From the NCBI RefSeq assembly GCF_001424405.1, contig NZ_LMPS01000001.1, positions 367,974 through 431,973 of the forward strand: a stretch of 64,000 nt of DNA, in the 5' to 3' direction. The translations under genes and the position numbers were made by a program. The notes under the pieces are model-generated. The model searched no databases. It was not told the origin of the DNA and saw only the letters and a program-made list of their open reading frames with translations. Numbering within the stretch: position 1 is the stretch's first letter; each line of letters begins with the position of its first letter. The DNA is from Dyadobacter sp. Leaf189 (GTDB lineage: Bacteria; Bacteroidota; Bacteroidia; Cytophagales; Spirosomataceae). This document shows positions 20,606 through 29,286 of the stretch, in pieces.

Positions 20606-22084
20606 ATGCATTACCACATTTCCGTCGCAGAGCCCCAGTCACACCTTATTCTTATTACCTATACTATCCCGGAAATAGACAGTGATGTTATTGAGATACA
20701 GCTACCTGCGTGGCGGCCCGGTAGATATGAGCTTCAAAATTTTGCCAAAAATATTCAATTTATTGAAGCTATTTCAGCCGGCGGAGATAAACTGCCTATT
20801 CATAAAGTAACCAAAGATCGCTGGCAGGTTGGAACAGCCGGCCAGAAAGAAGTTAGAATACACTATTCGTATTACGCAATAAGTCAGAATGCGGGTACCA
20901 GTTATATTGACGAGGAGCTTTGGTACCTCAATTTTATCAACTTTTGCATGTATACCGAAGGCCGGATTTCCGAGCCTTACGAAGTGTATCTCGACCTGCC
21001 CGCAGGATATACGATTGCGTGCGGGTTACCTTCCTCCGGACCAAATACCCTGGCAGCACGCGACTTCTATCAACTGGTTGACAGTCCGCTGCTCGCTTCC
21101 GAAACTTTGCAGAAATGTGAGTACTACGTGCGTGGCGTGCATTTCAAGATATGGATGCATGGAAACCTGAAACCCAACTGGCGGCGCATTGAACGGGATT
21201 TCAGGCGCTTTTCACGCGAGCAGATCGCGACAATGGGAGAGTTTCCCGAAGAGGACTACCATTTTCTTAACCTCATCCTGCCAACCGCATTTTACCATGG
21301 CGTAGAGCACCAGAACTCGACGATGATCGTACTTGGTCCTGACGATGAAGGTGAAGGGTTGTATTCTGATTTGCTTGGCGTAAGTTCCCACGAGCTGTTT
21401 CACGCCTGGAATGTCATCCGGATCCGGCCAAAGGAGTTGTTACCTTACGATTTTACCAAAGAAAATTACTTTCAAACCTGCTTTGTCGCCGAAGGCTGCA
21501 CTACCTATTATGGCGATCTTTTTCTGAAACGCGCCGGTGTTTTCACCGACGAGACTTATGTAAAAGAGTTGCAGGTATATATGAAAAGACACTTCGAGAA
21601 CAGCGCAAATGCATCTCAGTCGCTGGCTGAATCTTCCTTTGACCTTTGGCTCGACGGCTACGAAAAAGGAATACCCAACCGTAAGGTTTCCGTTTACCAT
21701 AAAGGTGCGTTAGTTGCATTGATCCTCGATTTGTATTTACGCAGGAAAACCAATCACGGCCAATCTCTCGACGATGTCATGCGGTTGCTCTGGCTACGTT
21801 TCGGAAAACCATTCACAGGCTATTCCGTTGAAGATTACATCGCGATCGTGGAAGAAGTAGCCGGCGAAACAATGGAGTGGTACTGGAAAGAATGCATTTT
21901 CACCAACGAGCCGCTTGAAACCCGCCTTAATGAGGCACTTTCTTTTGTGGGGTTACAAATGTCTGTTTTCAGCAATGGAAATATTCAGCTGAATGTAATG
22001 GACGATTTCCGCGGCAAATTGCAAAGAGATAAGTGGCTGGCAACAGCGCAGGTTTTGACGGCGCAGGAGGAAGAGGAGGAGTAA
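20606..22084 (+). CDS. M61 family metallopeptidase, lacking PDZ domain
   Basis: 492 residues from ATG 20606 (MHYHISVAEPQSH); the frame extends upstream but without a sensible start. The zinc site HELFH is at 262-266 in GVSSHELFHAWNVIRIRPKE, and EGCTTYYGDLFLKRAG near 296 supplies the third ligand region. The N-terminal beta domain (LPAWRPGRYELQNFAKNI) is typical of glycyl aminopeptidase-like M61 enzymes. Family members usually run to 600 or more residues with a C-terminal PDZ domain; this one ends after the catalytic part with an acidic EEEEE tail. No signal peptide, so probably cytoplasmic. Confidence 0.88.
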   Translation: MHYHISVAEPQSHLILITYTIPEIDSDVIEIQLPAWRPGRYELQNFAKNIQFIEAISAGGDKLPIHKVTKDRWQVGTAGQKEVRIHYSYYAISQNAGTSYIDEELWYLNFINFCMYTEGRISEPYEVYLDLPAGYTIACGLPSSGPNTLAARDFYQLVDSPLLASETLQKCEYYVRGVHFKIWMHGNLKPNWRRIERDFRRFSREQIATMGEFPEEDYHFLNLILPTAFYHGVEHQNSTMIVLGPDDEGEGLYSDLLGVSSHELFHAWNVIRIRPKELLPYDFTKENYFQTCFVAEGCTTYYGDLFLKRAGVFTDETYVKELQVYMKRHFENSANASQSLAESSFDLWLDGYEKGIPNRKVSVYHKGALVALILDLYLRRKTNHGQSLDDVMRLLWLRFGKPFTGYSVEDYIAIVEEVAGETMEWYWKECIFTNEPLETRLNEALSFVGLQMSVFSNGNIQLNVMDDFRGKLQRDKWLATAQVLTAQEEEEE

Positions 22085-22090
22085 TTTTTT

Positions 22091-22190
22091 AGCTGTCGGC
22101 TGTCAGCAATCGGCCGTCGGCTTGTTTGTTGCTTGTAAAAGCGAAGCCATACTAAGTAAGAAAAAGCTGAAAGCCGACGGCCGACAGCCG
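22091..22190. repeat. Inverted repeat with REP-like arms
   Basis: CGGCCGTCGGCTT at 22111-22123 pairs perfectly with 22171-22183, and outer CGGCTGTC/GACAGCCG segments extend the pairing. The arms share the CCGTCGGCT core of the palindromes at 18353 and 46521. It lies between the convergent stops of the M61 peptidase and the SDR gene and may act as a terminator or be a mobile-repeat remnant. Confidence 0.7.
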
Positions 22191-22194
22191 AAGT

Positions 22195-23103
22195 TCACTT
22201 TAAAATTTCCTCCAGGCTTCCCCGCAAATCAGGGTACTGATATTTGAAATCGGTCTCTTCTTTGATCCTTTTGCTGATCAGGTAGCTGCTTCCCAGTACT
22301 ACATTCGCCATTTCGCCAAAAACGAGGCGCAATGCAAATGCAGGTACATGGGGCGCCCATTGAGGCTTATTCAGTACTTTGCAGATCACTTTCGTAAATT
22401 CTTCATTGGTGACTGCATCCGTAATGGCATTGTAAGCTCCCTGCCAGTTCTCATTTTCGAGCGCTTCAATGTACATATTACAAAGATCGTCGACGTGGAT
22501 CCAGCTGATCCATTGTTTTCCTGAGCCAAGTGGCGCGCCGAAGCCGAATCGGGCAGGTGCAGCGATTTGTTTCAATGCGCCGCCCTCATTACTTAATACA
22601 ATGCCTGTACGCAGCTTTACCGTTCTTATTCCAAGTTCTGTTATCTTATCTGCTGCTTTTTCCCACTCAATGGTAACATAGGACAAGAAATCATTTCCCG
22701 GCGGGAAGTCTTCGGTATTTTTCACATCACCGCTATCCTCGCCATAGTAGCTGCTGCCCGACGCGGATGCGAATGCAGCGGGACGAATGTTTTTCTCCTT
22801 TAATTTCTCTGCAATCAAATGAATGGTATCAACCCGGCTTGAAATAATTAATTTCTTCTGTTCGTCAGTCCAGCGCTTTTCGGCTACCCCGGTACCTGCC
22901 AGGTGAATCAGGAAATGCGTATTTTCCAATGCGCCCTCTTCAATGTAGTTTTTCGAGATATCCCATTGAAATACCTTCACAGATGGAATTGCTTTCTTAC
23001 TCCGGCTGAGGTATGCCACTTCATAGCCTTTTGCGAGCAGAAGCTGTGTTAACCGTCTTCCGATCAGGCCGGAGCCGCCTGTGATCAATACTTTTTTTCC
23101 CAT
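22195..23103 (-). CDS. TIGR01777-type NAD(P)-dependent epimerase
   Basis: 302 residues. The start MGKKVLITGGSGLIGRRLTQ is the Rossmann dinucleotide loop of extended SDR enzymes; IRPAAFASASGSSYYGEDSG holds the SxnYG-type region seen in the YfcH/SulA-like TIGR01777 family, and the C-terminal SSYLISKRIKEETDFKYQYP is its conserved end. Members are cytoplasmic and their reaction is mostly untested. The acyltransferase gene lies 19 bases upstream on the same strand, so the two are likely one operon. Confidence 0.9.
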   Translation of the reverse strand: MGKKVLITGGSGLIGRRLTQLLLAKGYEVAYLSRSKKAIPSVKVFQWDISKNYIEEGALENTHFLIHLAGTGVAEKRWTDEQKKLIISSRVDTIHLIAEKLKEKNIRPAAFASASGSSYYGEDSGDVKNTEDFPPGNDFLSYVTIEWEKAADKITELGIRTVKLRTGIVLSNEGGALKQIAAPARFGFGAPLGSGKQWISWIHVDDLCNMYIEALENENWQGAYNAITDAVTNEEFTKVICKVLNKPQWAPHVPAFALRLVFGEMANVVLGSSYLISKRIKEETDFKYQYPDLRGSLEEILK

Positions 23104-23122
23104 GTAATGGATGTGTAAAAAT

Positions 23123-23947
23123 CTATACCGGCTGGCTGTCCGGAGTGGCTAATCCATCTTTTGGTGCTTCCTGCTCAATCGCTTTCGTGACACGATCTAC
23201 CATTTCTTCGACTGATTCATCAGGCAAAAAGTGCATTGGTGCTTTGAAATGAACAGTAAGACGCGTATTACGCTTTTTAAACCGCAGCCCTTTTTTATCA
23301 AAAGCCCGTCGGAAACCATTAATCACAACAGGTACCACGATCGGCTGATGTTCTTTGATGAGGTGGGCGGTACCCTTACGTACAGGGGCATACGGTTTGG
23401 TAGTCCCCTGCGGAAAACTCACTACCCAGCCGTGGCTCAGCCCCATTCCGATACGGTCCTGTGCTGAGTTATCCAGCTGTCTTTTCACATTTTCTCCATT
23501 CGCCCGCCACGATCTTTCAATGGTAATGGCGCCGCCCATGCTGAATAATTTGGGTAGAATCCCTTCTTTCATTGTTTCCGACGCCGCTACATAATAGCAT
23601 CTTGCCCGAGGGGAAAAGAGATAAAACGGTGGCCGGATCGTATCCTTGTAGCCCCATTTGACAGCACAAAAAATATGAAAGAACGCAATTACATCTGCGA
23701 AATAGGTCTGATGGTTAGACAGGAAAAGTACACCGTGATCAGGCAGGTCAAGCAGCTGATCGCCTCCGATTATTTCTATTTTATTGACAGCTGTATATCT
23801 GTAGTAAGTAAACCAGCCCAGAATAAAAATCAGCAACCTCTTAAATATGAGATAGTTGCCGAACGGATCTTTTTCGAAAATTCCAAAAAAGTCAAACCTG
23901 ACGAGCCAGCGCGGCAGGAGACTGAATGTTGTCTTTTTCAAATTCAT
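23123..23947 (-). CDS. Lysophospholipid acyltransferase family protein (PlsC-like)
   Basis: 274 residues from ATG 23947 (MNLKKTTFSLLPRWL); a TTG at 24004 is in frame but less convincing. One or two N-terminal hydrophobic segments anchor it to the inner membrane. Motif I reads SNHQTYFADV, with five rather than four residues between His and Asp; motif III reads FPQGTTKP in place of FPEGT; VPVVINGFRRAF is motif IV. It should transfer an acyl chain to a lysophospholipid or similar acceptor. Followed by the SDR gene in the same direction. Confidence 0.87.
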   Translation of the reverse strand: MNLKKTTFSLLPRWLVRFDFFGIFEKDPFGNYLIFKRLLIFILGWFTYYRYTAVNKIEIIGGDQLLDLPDHGVLFLSNHQTYFADVIAFFHIFCAVKWGYKDTIRPPFYLFSPRARCYYVAASETMKEGILPKLFSMGGAITIERSWRANGENVKRQLDNSAQDRIGMGLSHGWVVSFPQGTTKPYAPVRKGTAHLIKEHQPIVVPVVINGFRRAFDKKGLRFKKRNTRLTVHFKAPMHFLPDESVEEMVDRVTKAIEQEAPKDGLATPDSQPV

Positions 23948-24178
23948 AGTGTCAGGGAAATGTACTTCAAAGGCGACGGGCTTTTTGGATTGATTGATCA
24001 ACAACTATTATACCACCGGGGCGTAATTTAGGGAATAAGCGGAGTTAATGGGAAATATATTTAATTGCAGCCGCAACGGTCCTGCGAGCCGGAAGAATTG
24101 GCATGATTCTTTCAGATCTTCAGAGTCTCAAACGTTTTTGGACCGACCCCTTTAATAACAATCATTTTTCGAGTTTGT

Positions 24179-25639
24179 ATGAAAATGAAATTTCAATTTC
24201 ACATTCTGCTTGGTCTTGCAGCAGCAGGCCTGTTTACCGGATGTTCTAAAAATCCTGTTACAGGAAAAAAGGAAATCATATTCATGTCCAAAGAAAAGGA
24301 GATCGCGCTCGGCGCTGAATCACACCCTTCTATTGTGGCTACAATGGGTATTTACGACGATAAAAACCTGCAATCCTTTATCAATGAGAAAGGAAAAGCA
24401 ATGGCAAATATCTCCCACAGACCAGATTTACCTTATCAATTCTTCATTGTTGACTCGCCGGTTGTAAATGCATTTGCTGTGCCTGGCGGTTACGTATACT
24501 TCACAAGGGGTATCATGGCGCACTTCAATAATGAAGCAGAATTTGCAGGGGTACTTGGTCATGAAATCGGCCATATTACGGCGCGCCACTCGGCCCGGCA
24601 GCAAACATCCCAGATCTTCGGGCAAGTAGGTTTGCTGGCAGGTATGGTATTGTCGGAAACGGTTCGCGGGCTGGCAGAGCAAACGCAGCAGGCTTTGGGT
24701 TTGCTGCTTTTAAGTTACAGCCGCGAGCATGAAACGGAGTCGGATAAAATTGGTGTGGAGTATTCGAGTAAAATCGGATATGATGCCAAGGAAATGGCTG
24801 ATTTCTTCGGGACCTTGAAAAAGATCAGTGAAAAAGCCGGGCAAACGATCCCGACTTTCCAGTCAACCCACCCCGATCCGGGCGACAGGAGGAATAAGGT
24901 AGACAAGCTGGCAACACAATACCAGGCGGAGCACCCTGGCAAGTACAATGTCAACCGCGATGCTTACCTGCGTAAAATCGAAGGGATTATATATGGTACC
25001 GATCCTAAACAGGGTTTTGTGGAAAACAATCAGTTTTACCATCCCGAGCTGAGGTTCCAGTTTCCGGTACCAAGCGGCTGGCAGTATGAAAACTCTCCTG
25101 CACAATTTCAAATGGCGTCCAAAGATGGCAAGTCGATGATGCTTTTTGCGATGGCAGAAGGTAAGTCACTCGAAGAAGCAGCTCAGGCTGTGGTGAAGAA
25201 TTACAGTCTACAGGTTTCTGAAAATAACAAAACTACGATTAACGGTAACCCCGCCATTGCGATGATCTCCCAGCAGGTCGCGCAAGCGCAATCGGGGCAG
25301 GCAGCAGCCAGTTCCATTCAGGTGGCAACCTGGCTGATCCAGTATGGAGGAAACGTTTATGTGATCCATGGTGTGGCGGCCCCGGCCAACTTTGCCGGTA
25401 ACCTCGGTACATTCAGGAATGTAGCACAAGGCTTCAAATCAGTAACCGACCAGAACATCCTGAATCGTCAGCCTGAGCGTATCCGCATCAAAACCGTCCA
25501 ACGCGACGGATCTTTGAAGGATGCATTGAAGGACAACAATCAGCCCGACAACAAAATGGACGAACTAGCCATCATCAACGGAATGGGCCTTTCAGATAAA
25601 GTAACCAAAGGAATGCTGATTAAAACGCTGGGGAGGTAA
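24179..25639 (+). CDS. M48 family metalloprotease lipoprotein
   Basis: 486 residues. A lipoprotein signal ends LFTGC, Cys22 being the lipidation site. The zinc motif is HEIGH at 128-132 in GVLGHEIGHITARH, with the downstream SREHETESDKIG supplying the Glu ligand, as in BepA/YfgC-like periplasmic proteases that check outer-membrane protein assembly. The C-terminal half (from about 290) is a separate beta-rich domain followed by a TPR-free end with IKTVQRDGSLKDAL, common in Bacteroidota members. Probably on the periplasmic side of the outer membrane. Monocistronic. Confidence 0.92.
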   Translation: MKMKFQFHILLGLAAAGLFTGCSKNPVTGKKEIIFMSKEKEIALGAESHPSIVATMGIYDDKNLQSFINEKGKAMANISHRPDLPYQFFIVDSPVVNAFAVPGGYVYFTRGIMAHFNNEAEFAGVLGHEIGHITARHSARQQTSQIFGQVGLLAGMVLSETVRGLAEQTQQALGLLLLSYSREHETESDKIGVEYSSKIGYDAKEMADFFGTLKKISEKAGQTIPTFQSTHPDPGDRRNKVDKLATQYQAEHPGKYNVNRDAYLRKIEGIIYGTDPKQGFVENNQFYHPELRFQFPVPSGWQYENSPAQFQMASKDGKSMMLFAMAEGKSLEEAAQAVVKNYSLQVSENNKTTINGNPAIAMISQQVAQAQSGQAAASSIQVATWLIQYGGNVYVIHGVAAPANFAGNLGTFRNVAQGFKSVTDQNILNRQPERIRIKTVQRDGSLKDALKDNNQPDNKMDELAIINGMGLSDKVTKGMLIKTLGR

Positions 25640-26156
25640 TACGAACAATCGACCAAAAAAATGCCGTCAGGCATAAAACATCGGTAGTAGAAAGGTAAGG
25701 CCCGTACGGTAATAATGCCGCCAGGCATGTTATATTGGTAAAAATCGGTGCAAAATCCAACGTGAATTTGCACCGATTTTGCGTAAATGTGTTGTCGTCG
25801 CATCCCTACGGGATTTGGCGTTTCGGTTTGATCGTACATTTCTACCATGTTTTGCCGCTCTGCGGCTTTTAGCGATTACGCTTGTTTGATGTTGCTTCAC
25901 TACAGATTGGCACCTCGTTGTACCCGTTTTTTACCGATGTTTTGCCGCTCTGCGGCTTTTAGCGATTACGCTTGTTTAATGTTGCTTCACTACAGATTGG
26001 CGCCTCGTTGTACCCGTTTTTACCGATGTTTTGCCACTCTGCGGCTTTTTTGCTGGATGCGGCTATTCAGTTATTCATTCCTTTTGCCTTCAATGATTAT
26101 TTTAACCACTTACCATTTGATTTTGCCTTTCAAAAAACTTTTCTTCTCAACATTTG
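25640..26156. repeat. Non-coding repeat region before marR
   Basis: No gene. From left to right: two small palindromes ATGCCGTCAGGCAT (25661-25674) and ATGCCGCCAGGCAT (25715-25728); a 14-bp hairpin (25741-25780); a CATCCCTACGGGAT motif near 25801; then a tandem direct repeat with units 25847-25936 (90 bases) and 25937-26025 (89 bases), about 97 percent alike, and a third truncated copy from 26026 to about 26050. Each unit begins ATGTTTTGCCGCTCTGCGGC, which contains a small GCCGC/GCGGC hairpin. The reading frame through the repeats is not gene-like. Confidence 0.8.
25741..25780. terminator. Strong hairpin, possible terminator of the M48 gene
   Basis: AAAATCGGTGCAAA (25741-25754) pairs perfectly with 25767-25780 around a 12-base loop. 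It lies about 100 bases after the M48 stop inside the repeat region, so it could equally be part of a repeat. Confidence 0.5.
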
Positions 26157-26184
26157 GTTGATATATCAACACAATTTACATTTG
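26153..26184 (+). promoter_or_regulatory. marR promoter with embedded operator
   Basis: TTTG at 26153-26156, 20-base spacer, TACATTTG at 26177-26184: an exact Bacteroidota -33/-7 promoter. The spacer contains GTTGATATATCAAC (26157-26170), a perfect 14-base palindrome typical in size and symmetry of a MarR dimer site. Binding there would block polymerase, so negative autoregulation is expected. Confidence 0.7.
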
Positions 26185-26191
26185 CACCATC

Positions 26192-26659
26192 ATGAGCACG
26201 GTACTAAACAAATTTTTCTGTTTGAGAGAGGATATGAAGAATTCCCTGCAGTTTAAGCTGGGGATCGTTACAAAGGTTGTATTTAGGAAAATGAATGCGC
26301 AGTTGGTTCAGGAAGGAATTCCGGTACTTGCCGAGCAGCTGCCGATATTAATGGTTGTATATTTCCAGGAACATGCGATGACGCAGCAGGACATTGCAAA
26401 TGTGCTGCAAAAAGACAAAGCGGGCATTCAGCGTTCTGTGCAGACGTTGCATAAAGACGGGTTTCTGAAAATTGAAAGTGATATAGAGGACAAAAGAAAG
26501 AATATGGTAACGCTCACTGCAAGTGGAAAATTCGTATGCGAGCGCATTCAGGCTTTGGTTATTGCATTTGACAACCAGGTAATGGAGCATTTCACCGAGG
26601 ACGAACGCAAGACATTCATGGGGTTTTTAGACAGAGTTACGGCAGTCATAGAAAAATAA
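26192..26659 (+). CDS. MarR family transcriptional regulator
   Basis: 155 residues from ATG 26192, seven bases after the -7 element; an internal ATG at 26234 (MKNSLQFKLG) would give 141 residues and a normal leader, and I cannot decide between them. The winged helix is clear: MTQQDIANVLQKDKAGIQRS is the recognition helix region and DIEDKRKNMVTLTASGKFVC the wing. N- and C-terminal helices form the dimer interface. MarR proteins usually repress neighbouring efflux genes until a ligand binds; here a TolC-adaptor-RND operon begins 83 bases downstream, and operator-like palindromes precede both. Confidence 0.92.
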   Translation: MSTVLNKFFCLREDMKNSLQFKLGIVTKVVFRKMNAQLVQEGIPVLAEQLPILMVVYFQEHAMTQQDIANVLQKDKAGIQRSVQTLHKDGFLKIESDIEDKRKNMVTLTASGKFVCERIQALVIAFDNQVMEHFTEDERKTFMGFLDRVTAVIEK

Positions 26660-26677
26660 AAAAATTTATATAAATAG

Positions 26678-26691
26678 TTGATATGTCACCA
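26678..26691 (+). promoter_or_regulatory. Second MarR operator candidate before the efflux operon
   Basis: GTTGATATGTCACC matches the palindrome in the marR promoter at 12 of 14 positions and sits 51-65 bases before the tolC start. A nearby GGTGTCAAC (26697-26705) could form a second half-site. No good -7 element is visible between it and the gene. Confidence 0.55.
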
Positions 26692-26742
26692 GTAGAGGTG
26701 TCAACTAATTAGGGTTAGCCACAAAAGTCAAACAAGAAGAAA

Positions 26743-28074
26743 ATGAAACGAGCATGGATTATTGCAATCCTCACAATAGCAGCAACTTCGGGGAATACCT
26801 GGGCGCAAACCCAGCTGAGCCTGAAAGATTGCATTGCCTACGGGATAAAGAATAACGGGAATGTAAAGATTGCCCAGTACCAGGAGAACATAGCGGTGCA
26901 GCAGGGTAGGGAAGCGTTGGCGGGTTATCTGCCACAGGTAGTTGGAAATGGTGCATTGGATGATAACATCAAGCTGCAATCTACGGTGTTGCCGGGCGCG
27001 CTCTTTGGTGGGGAAGACCGGCGTGTGGCCTTGGGTACCAAGTACTCGACGAACGTTTCGGCCCAGGCAGATCAGGTGATTTTTGACCGTCAGCTACTCG
27101 TTGGTTTGAAAGCAAACAAGCCAAACGTTGAGAATGCGGAACTGAATTCCCGCAAAACCAAGGAGAATATCATTTACAACGTGACGAATGCTTATTACCA
27201 GGTATTCATAACGCAGGCGCAGATTGATCTTTTAAGGGACAATCTTGAAAAAACGCAGCAGATACTCGGGACTTTGCAGTTGCAGCTAGATAATGGCGTA
27301 ATCAAGAAAGTGGATTATGACCGTACACAAGTGAGCTTGAATAACATCAAATCCCAGCTTACACTGGCGGAAAGTAACCTGATTTTATCTCAGAACCAGT
27401 TGAAATTCCAAATGGGAATGCCGCTGGGCGAACAATTGGTGCTGACTGACAATCCATTGAGCCAGCCTTTCAAATTAGTGGAGCCGGACAAACTGGATGT
27501 AGCTAATCTGACCGACTTCAAAATCCAGAATATTAATATGGAATTGCAGGCGATCGAAAAGGAGCGGATCAAAGCCGGATATCTTCCCAAGCTTTCTGTT
27601 TATGGAAGATATGGTATTCAGTCTCTTGGACAGAATCTGGGTGAATCGTGGGGTAACTGGTTTAGTTTCGGTGCAATTGGCGTTAAGCTTTCCATTCCGA
27701 TTTTTGACAGTTTCAGAAGAGACGCGCAATACAAGCAGGCTGATCTGAATCTTTTGACACAAAACGAACAGCTGAAACTGAATGTGCAGAATTACGAGCT
27801 TCAAAATCACAATGCAACAACCCAGCTTCAAAAAGCGAAGCTGAACCTGACAAACGACGAAAGCAATGTGACTTTGGCCAAAGAAGTGTACGATGTGACG
27901 ACACTTCAATATAAAGAAGGTACCGTAACACTTTCGGACTTGTTGAATGCAGAAACTTCCTATAAAGAAGCCCAGAGTAACTACATCAATTCAATGCTGA
28001 GCTACTACCAGGCCAAGCTCGGACTTGAACAATCGCAGGGTAGTTTAAATGACTTTTATACAGCGTTGCCGTAA
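26743..28074 (+). CDS. TolC family outer-membrane efflux protein
   Basis: 443 residues with a signal peptide ending NTWAQTQ. The two-fold repeated helical hairpin pattern of TolC is visible: QLSLKDCIAYGIKNNGNVKI at the start and long Gln/Asn-rich heptad helices (QIDLLRDNLEKTQQILGTLQ, LQYKEGTVTLSDLLNAETSY). It forms the outer-membrane exit duct of the tripartite pump whose adaptor and RND pump follow. First gene of the operon controlled, I infer, by the upstream MarR. Confidence 0.94.
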   Translation: MKRAWIIAILTIAATSGNTWAQTQLSLKDCIAYGIKNNGNVKIAQYQENIAVQQGREALAGYLPQVVGNGALDDNIKLQSTVLPGALFGGEDRRVALGTKYSTNVSAQADQVIFDRQLLVGLKANKPNVENAELNSRKTKENIIYNVTNAYYQVFITQAQIDLLRDNLEKTQQILGTLQLQLDNGVIKKVDYDRTQVSLNNIKSQLTLAESNLILSQNQLKFQMGMPLGEQLVLTDNPLSQPFKLVEPDKLDVANLTDFKIQNINMELQAIEKERIKAGYLPKLSVYGRYGIQSLGQNLGESWGNWFSFGAIGVKLSIPIFDSFRRDAQYKQADLNLLTQNEQLKLNVQNYELQNHNATTQLQKAKLNLTNDESNVTLAKEVYDVTTLQYKEGTVTLSDLLNAETSYKEAQSNYINSMLSYYQAKLGLEQSQGSLNDFYTALP

Positions 28075-28208
28075 GGATCATTGATGGTCATTTACGGTTA
28101 TTAGGTCATTTATAGTCATTGGGTCATTAATAGAAAATAAGAAAACATTCACTCATTCATTCAGTCATTCAATCATCGCACCGGCGACCCGGTCAAAATT
28201 AAACTTCC
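28075..28208 (+). repeat. TCAT-rich low-complexity gap
   Basis: The 134 bases between tolC and the adaptor gene hold many TCATT units (GGTCATTTACGG, GGTCATTTATAGTCATTGG, CACTCATTCATTCAGTCATT). No gene or terminator is seen. A 13-base piece, ATTCACTCATTCA, recurs upstream of the gldA-like gene at 58944-58956. Confidence 0.6.
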
Positions 28209-29261
28209 ATGAAAAGGAAAATAATAATAGCAAGCTCCATTCTGATAATCGGACTCTTAATCGGGTTTCGTTTGGTAGCGAACAAGTCCAAGATGGACGC
28301 GAAGAAAGTAATGCCGGATAACAAAAATGTGACTATTCCGGTGACTGCGGTGGCAGTAAAGGAAGGCAGTACAAGTCAGGACCTGGTGCGTACAGGTAGT
28401 CTGATTCCATTCAAAGAAGCCGAGATTATGGCGACTTCGGCGGGTAAGGTCTTGTCGGTTAAATACGACCTGGGTACCTACGTTTCGCAAGGTGCTACGC
28501 TTGTGAAAGTGGACAGCAAACTGAAAGAGCTTTCCCTGGAAGCGACAGAGTTGAATATCAATAAACTGAAAAAGGATACCGAACGCTATTCAAAGCTTCT
28601 GGCAGGAAACGCAGCGACTGAGATTCAGGTAAATGATACCAAATACAATTACGAAAATGCATTGAACCAGGCTGAGCAGATCAAGCAGCAGATCAATGAT
28701 GCTTCCATTGCAGCGCCGATCAGCGGCCGCGTGATCAAAAAGAACATTGAGCCGGGCGAGTTTGTAAACGTGGGTACTTCATTAGGAACGATCCTCGACG
28801 TTTCGCGCCTGAAAGTGCAGGTGATGATCTCGGAAAATGATGTTTATAAATTGAAAGAAGGTCAGCACGTGGAAGTGAGTACAAGCATTTTTCCTGATAA
28901 AAAAATCGACGGCGTGATCTCGTACATCGCTCCGCAAGGCGACGAATCGCACAACTATCCGGTTGAGATTGTTATCAAAAACTCAAATCAGCTGCGTGCC
29001 GGAACATTCGTAACCGTGGAATTCAAGCAAAAAAGCAGCCAGAATGCATTGTTGATTCCTAGAAGTGCATTGGTCGAAAGTGTGCGTAACCCGTACGTGT
29101 ACACTGTCGAAAATGGTGTTGCCAAGCAGCGTAAGATTGCAGTAGGACGTGAAGTAGGGGATAATATCGAAGTTTTGTCAGGATTGAAATCAGGCGAAAC
29201 GGTGATTACAACTGGCCAGATCAACCTCAGCGAAGGTGCCGCGGTTAACGTCACTAAATAG
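28209..29261 (+). CDS. RND efflux periplasmic adaptor subunit
   Basis: 350 residues with an N-terminal membrane anchor (KIIIASSILIIGLLIGFRLV). The adaptor order is seen: lipoyl-like half (ATSAGKVLSVKYDLGTYVSQ), a short helical hairpin (LEATELNINKLKKDTERYSK), second lipoyl half (AAPISGRVIKKNIEPGEFVN), beta-barrel and membrane-proximal domain ending QINLSEGAAVNVTK. It bridges the RND pump and the TolC channel. It precedes the RND gene by 25 bases. Confidence 0.94.
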   Translation: MKRKIIIASSILIIGLLIGFRLVANKSKMDAKKVMPDNKNVTIPVTAVAVKEGSTSQDLVRTGSLIPFKEAEIMATSAGKVLSVKYDLGTYVSQGATLVKVDSKLKELSLEATELNINKLKKDTERYSKLLAGNAATEIQVNDTKYNYENALNQAEQIKQQINDASIAAPISGRVIKKNIEPGEFVNVGTSLGTILDVSRLKVQVMISENDVYKLKEGQHVEVSTSIFPDKKIDGVISYIAPQGDESHNYPVEIVIKNSNQLRAGTFVTVEFKQKSSQNALLIPRSALVESVRNPYVYTVENGVAKQRKIAVGREVGDNIEVLSGLKSGETVITTGQINLSEGAAVNVTK

Positions 29262-29286
29262 TTTTCATCAGTAAACGAATAACAAA

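Noticed and set aside
25847..26050. Possible CRISPR array
   Set aside because: Units are directly adjacent without unique spacers and there are no cas genes in the window.
25847..26161. Open frame made of a repeated 30-residue unit
   Set aside because: It is the translation of the 90-base non-coding repeat; the second unit is 89 bases and shifts the frame, and there is no start context or family resemblance.
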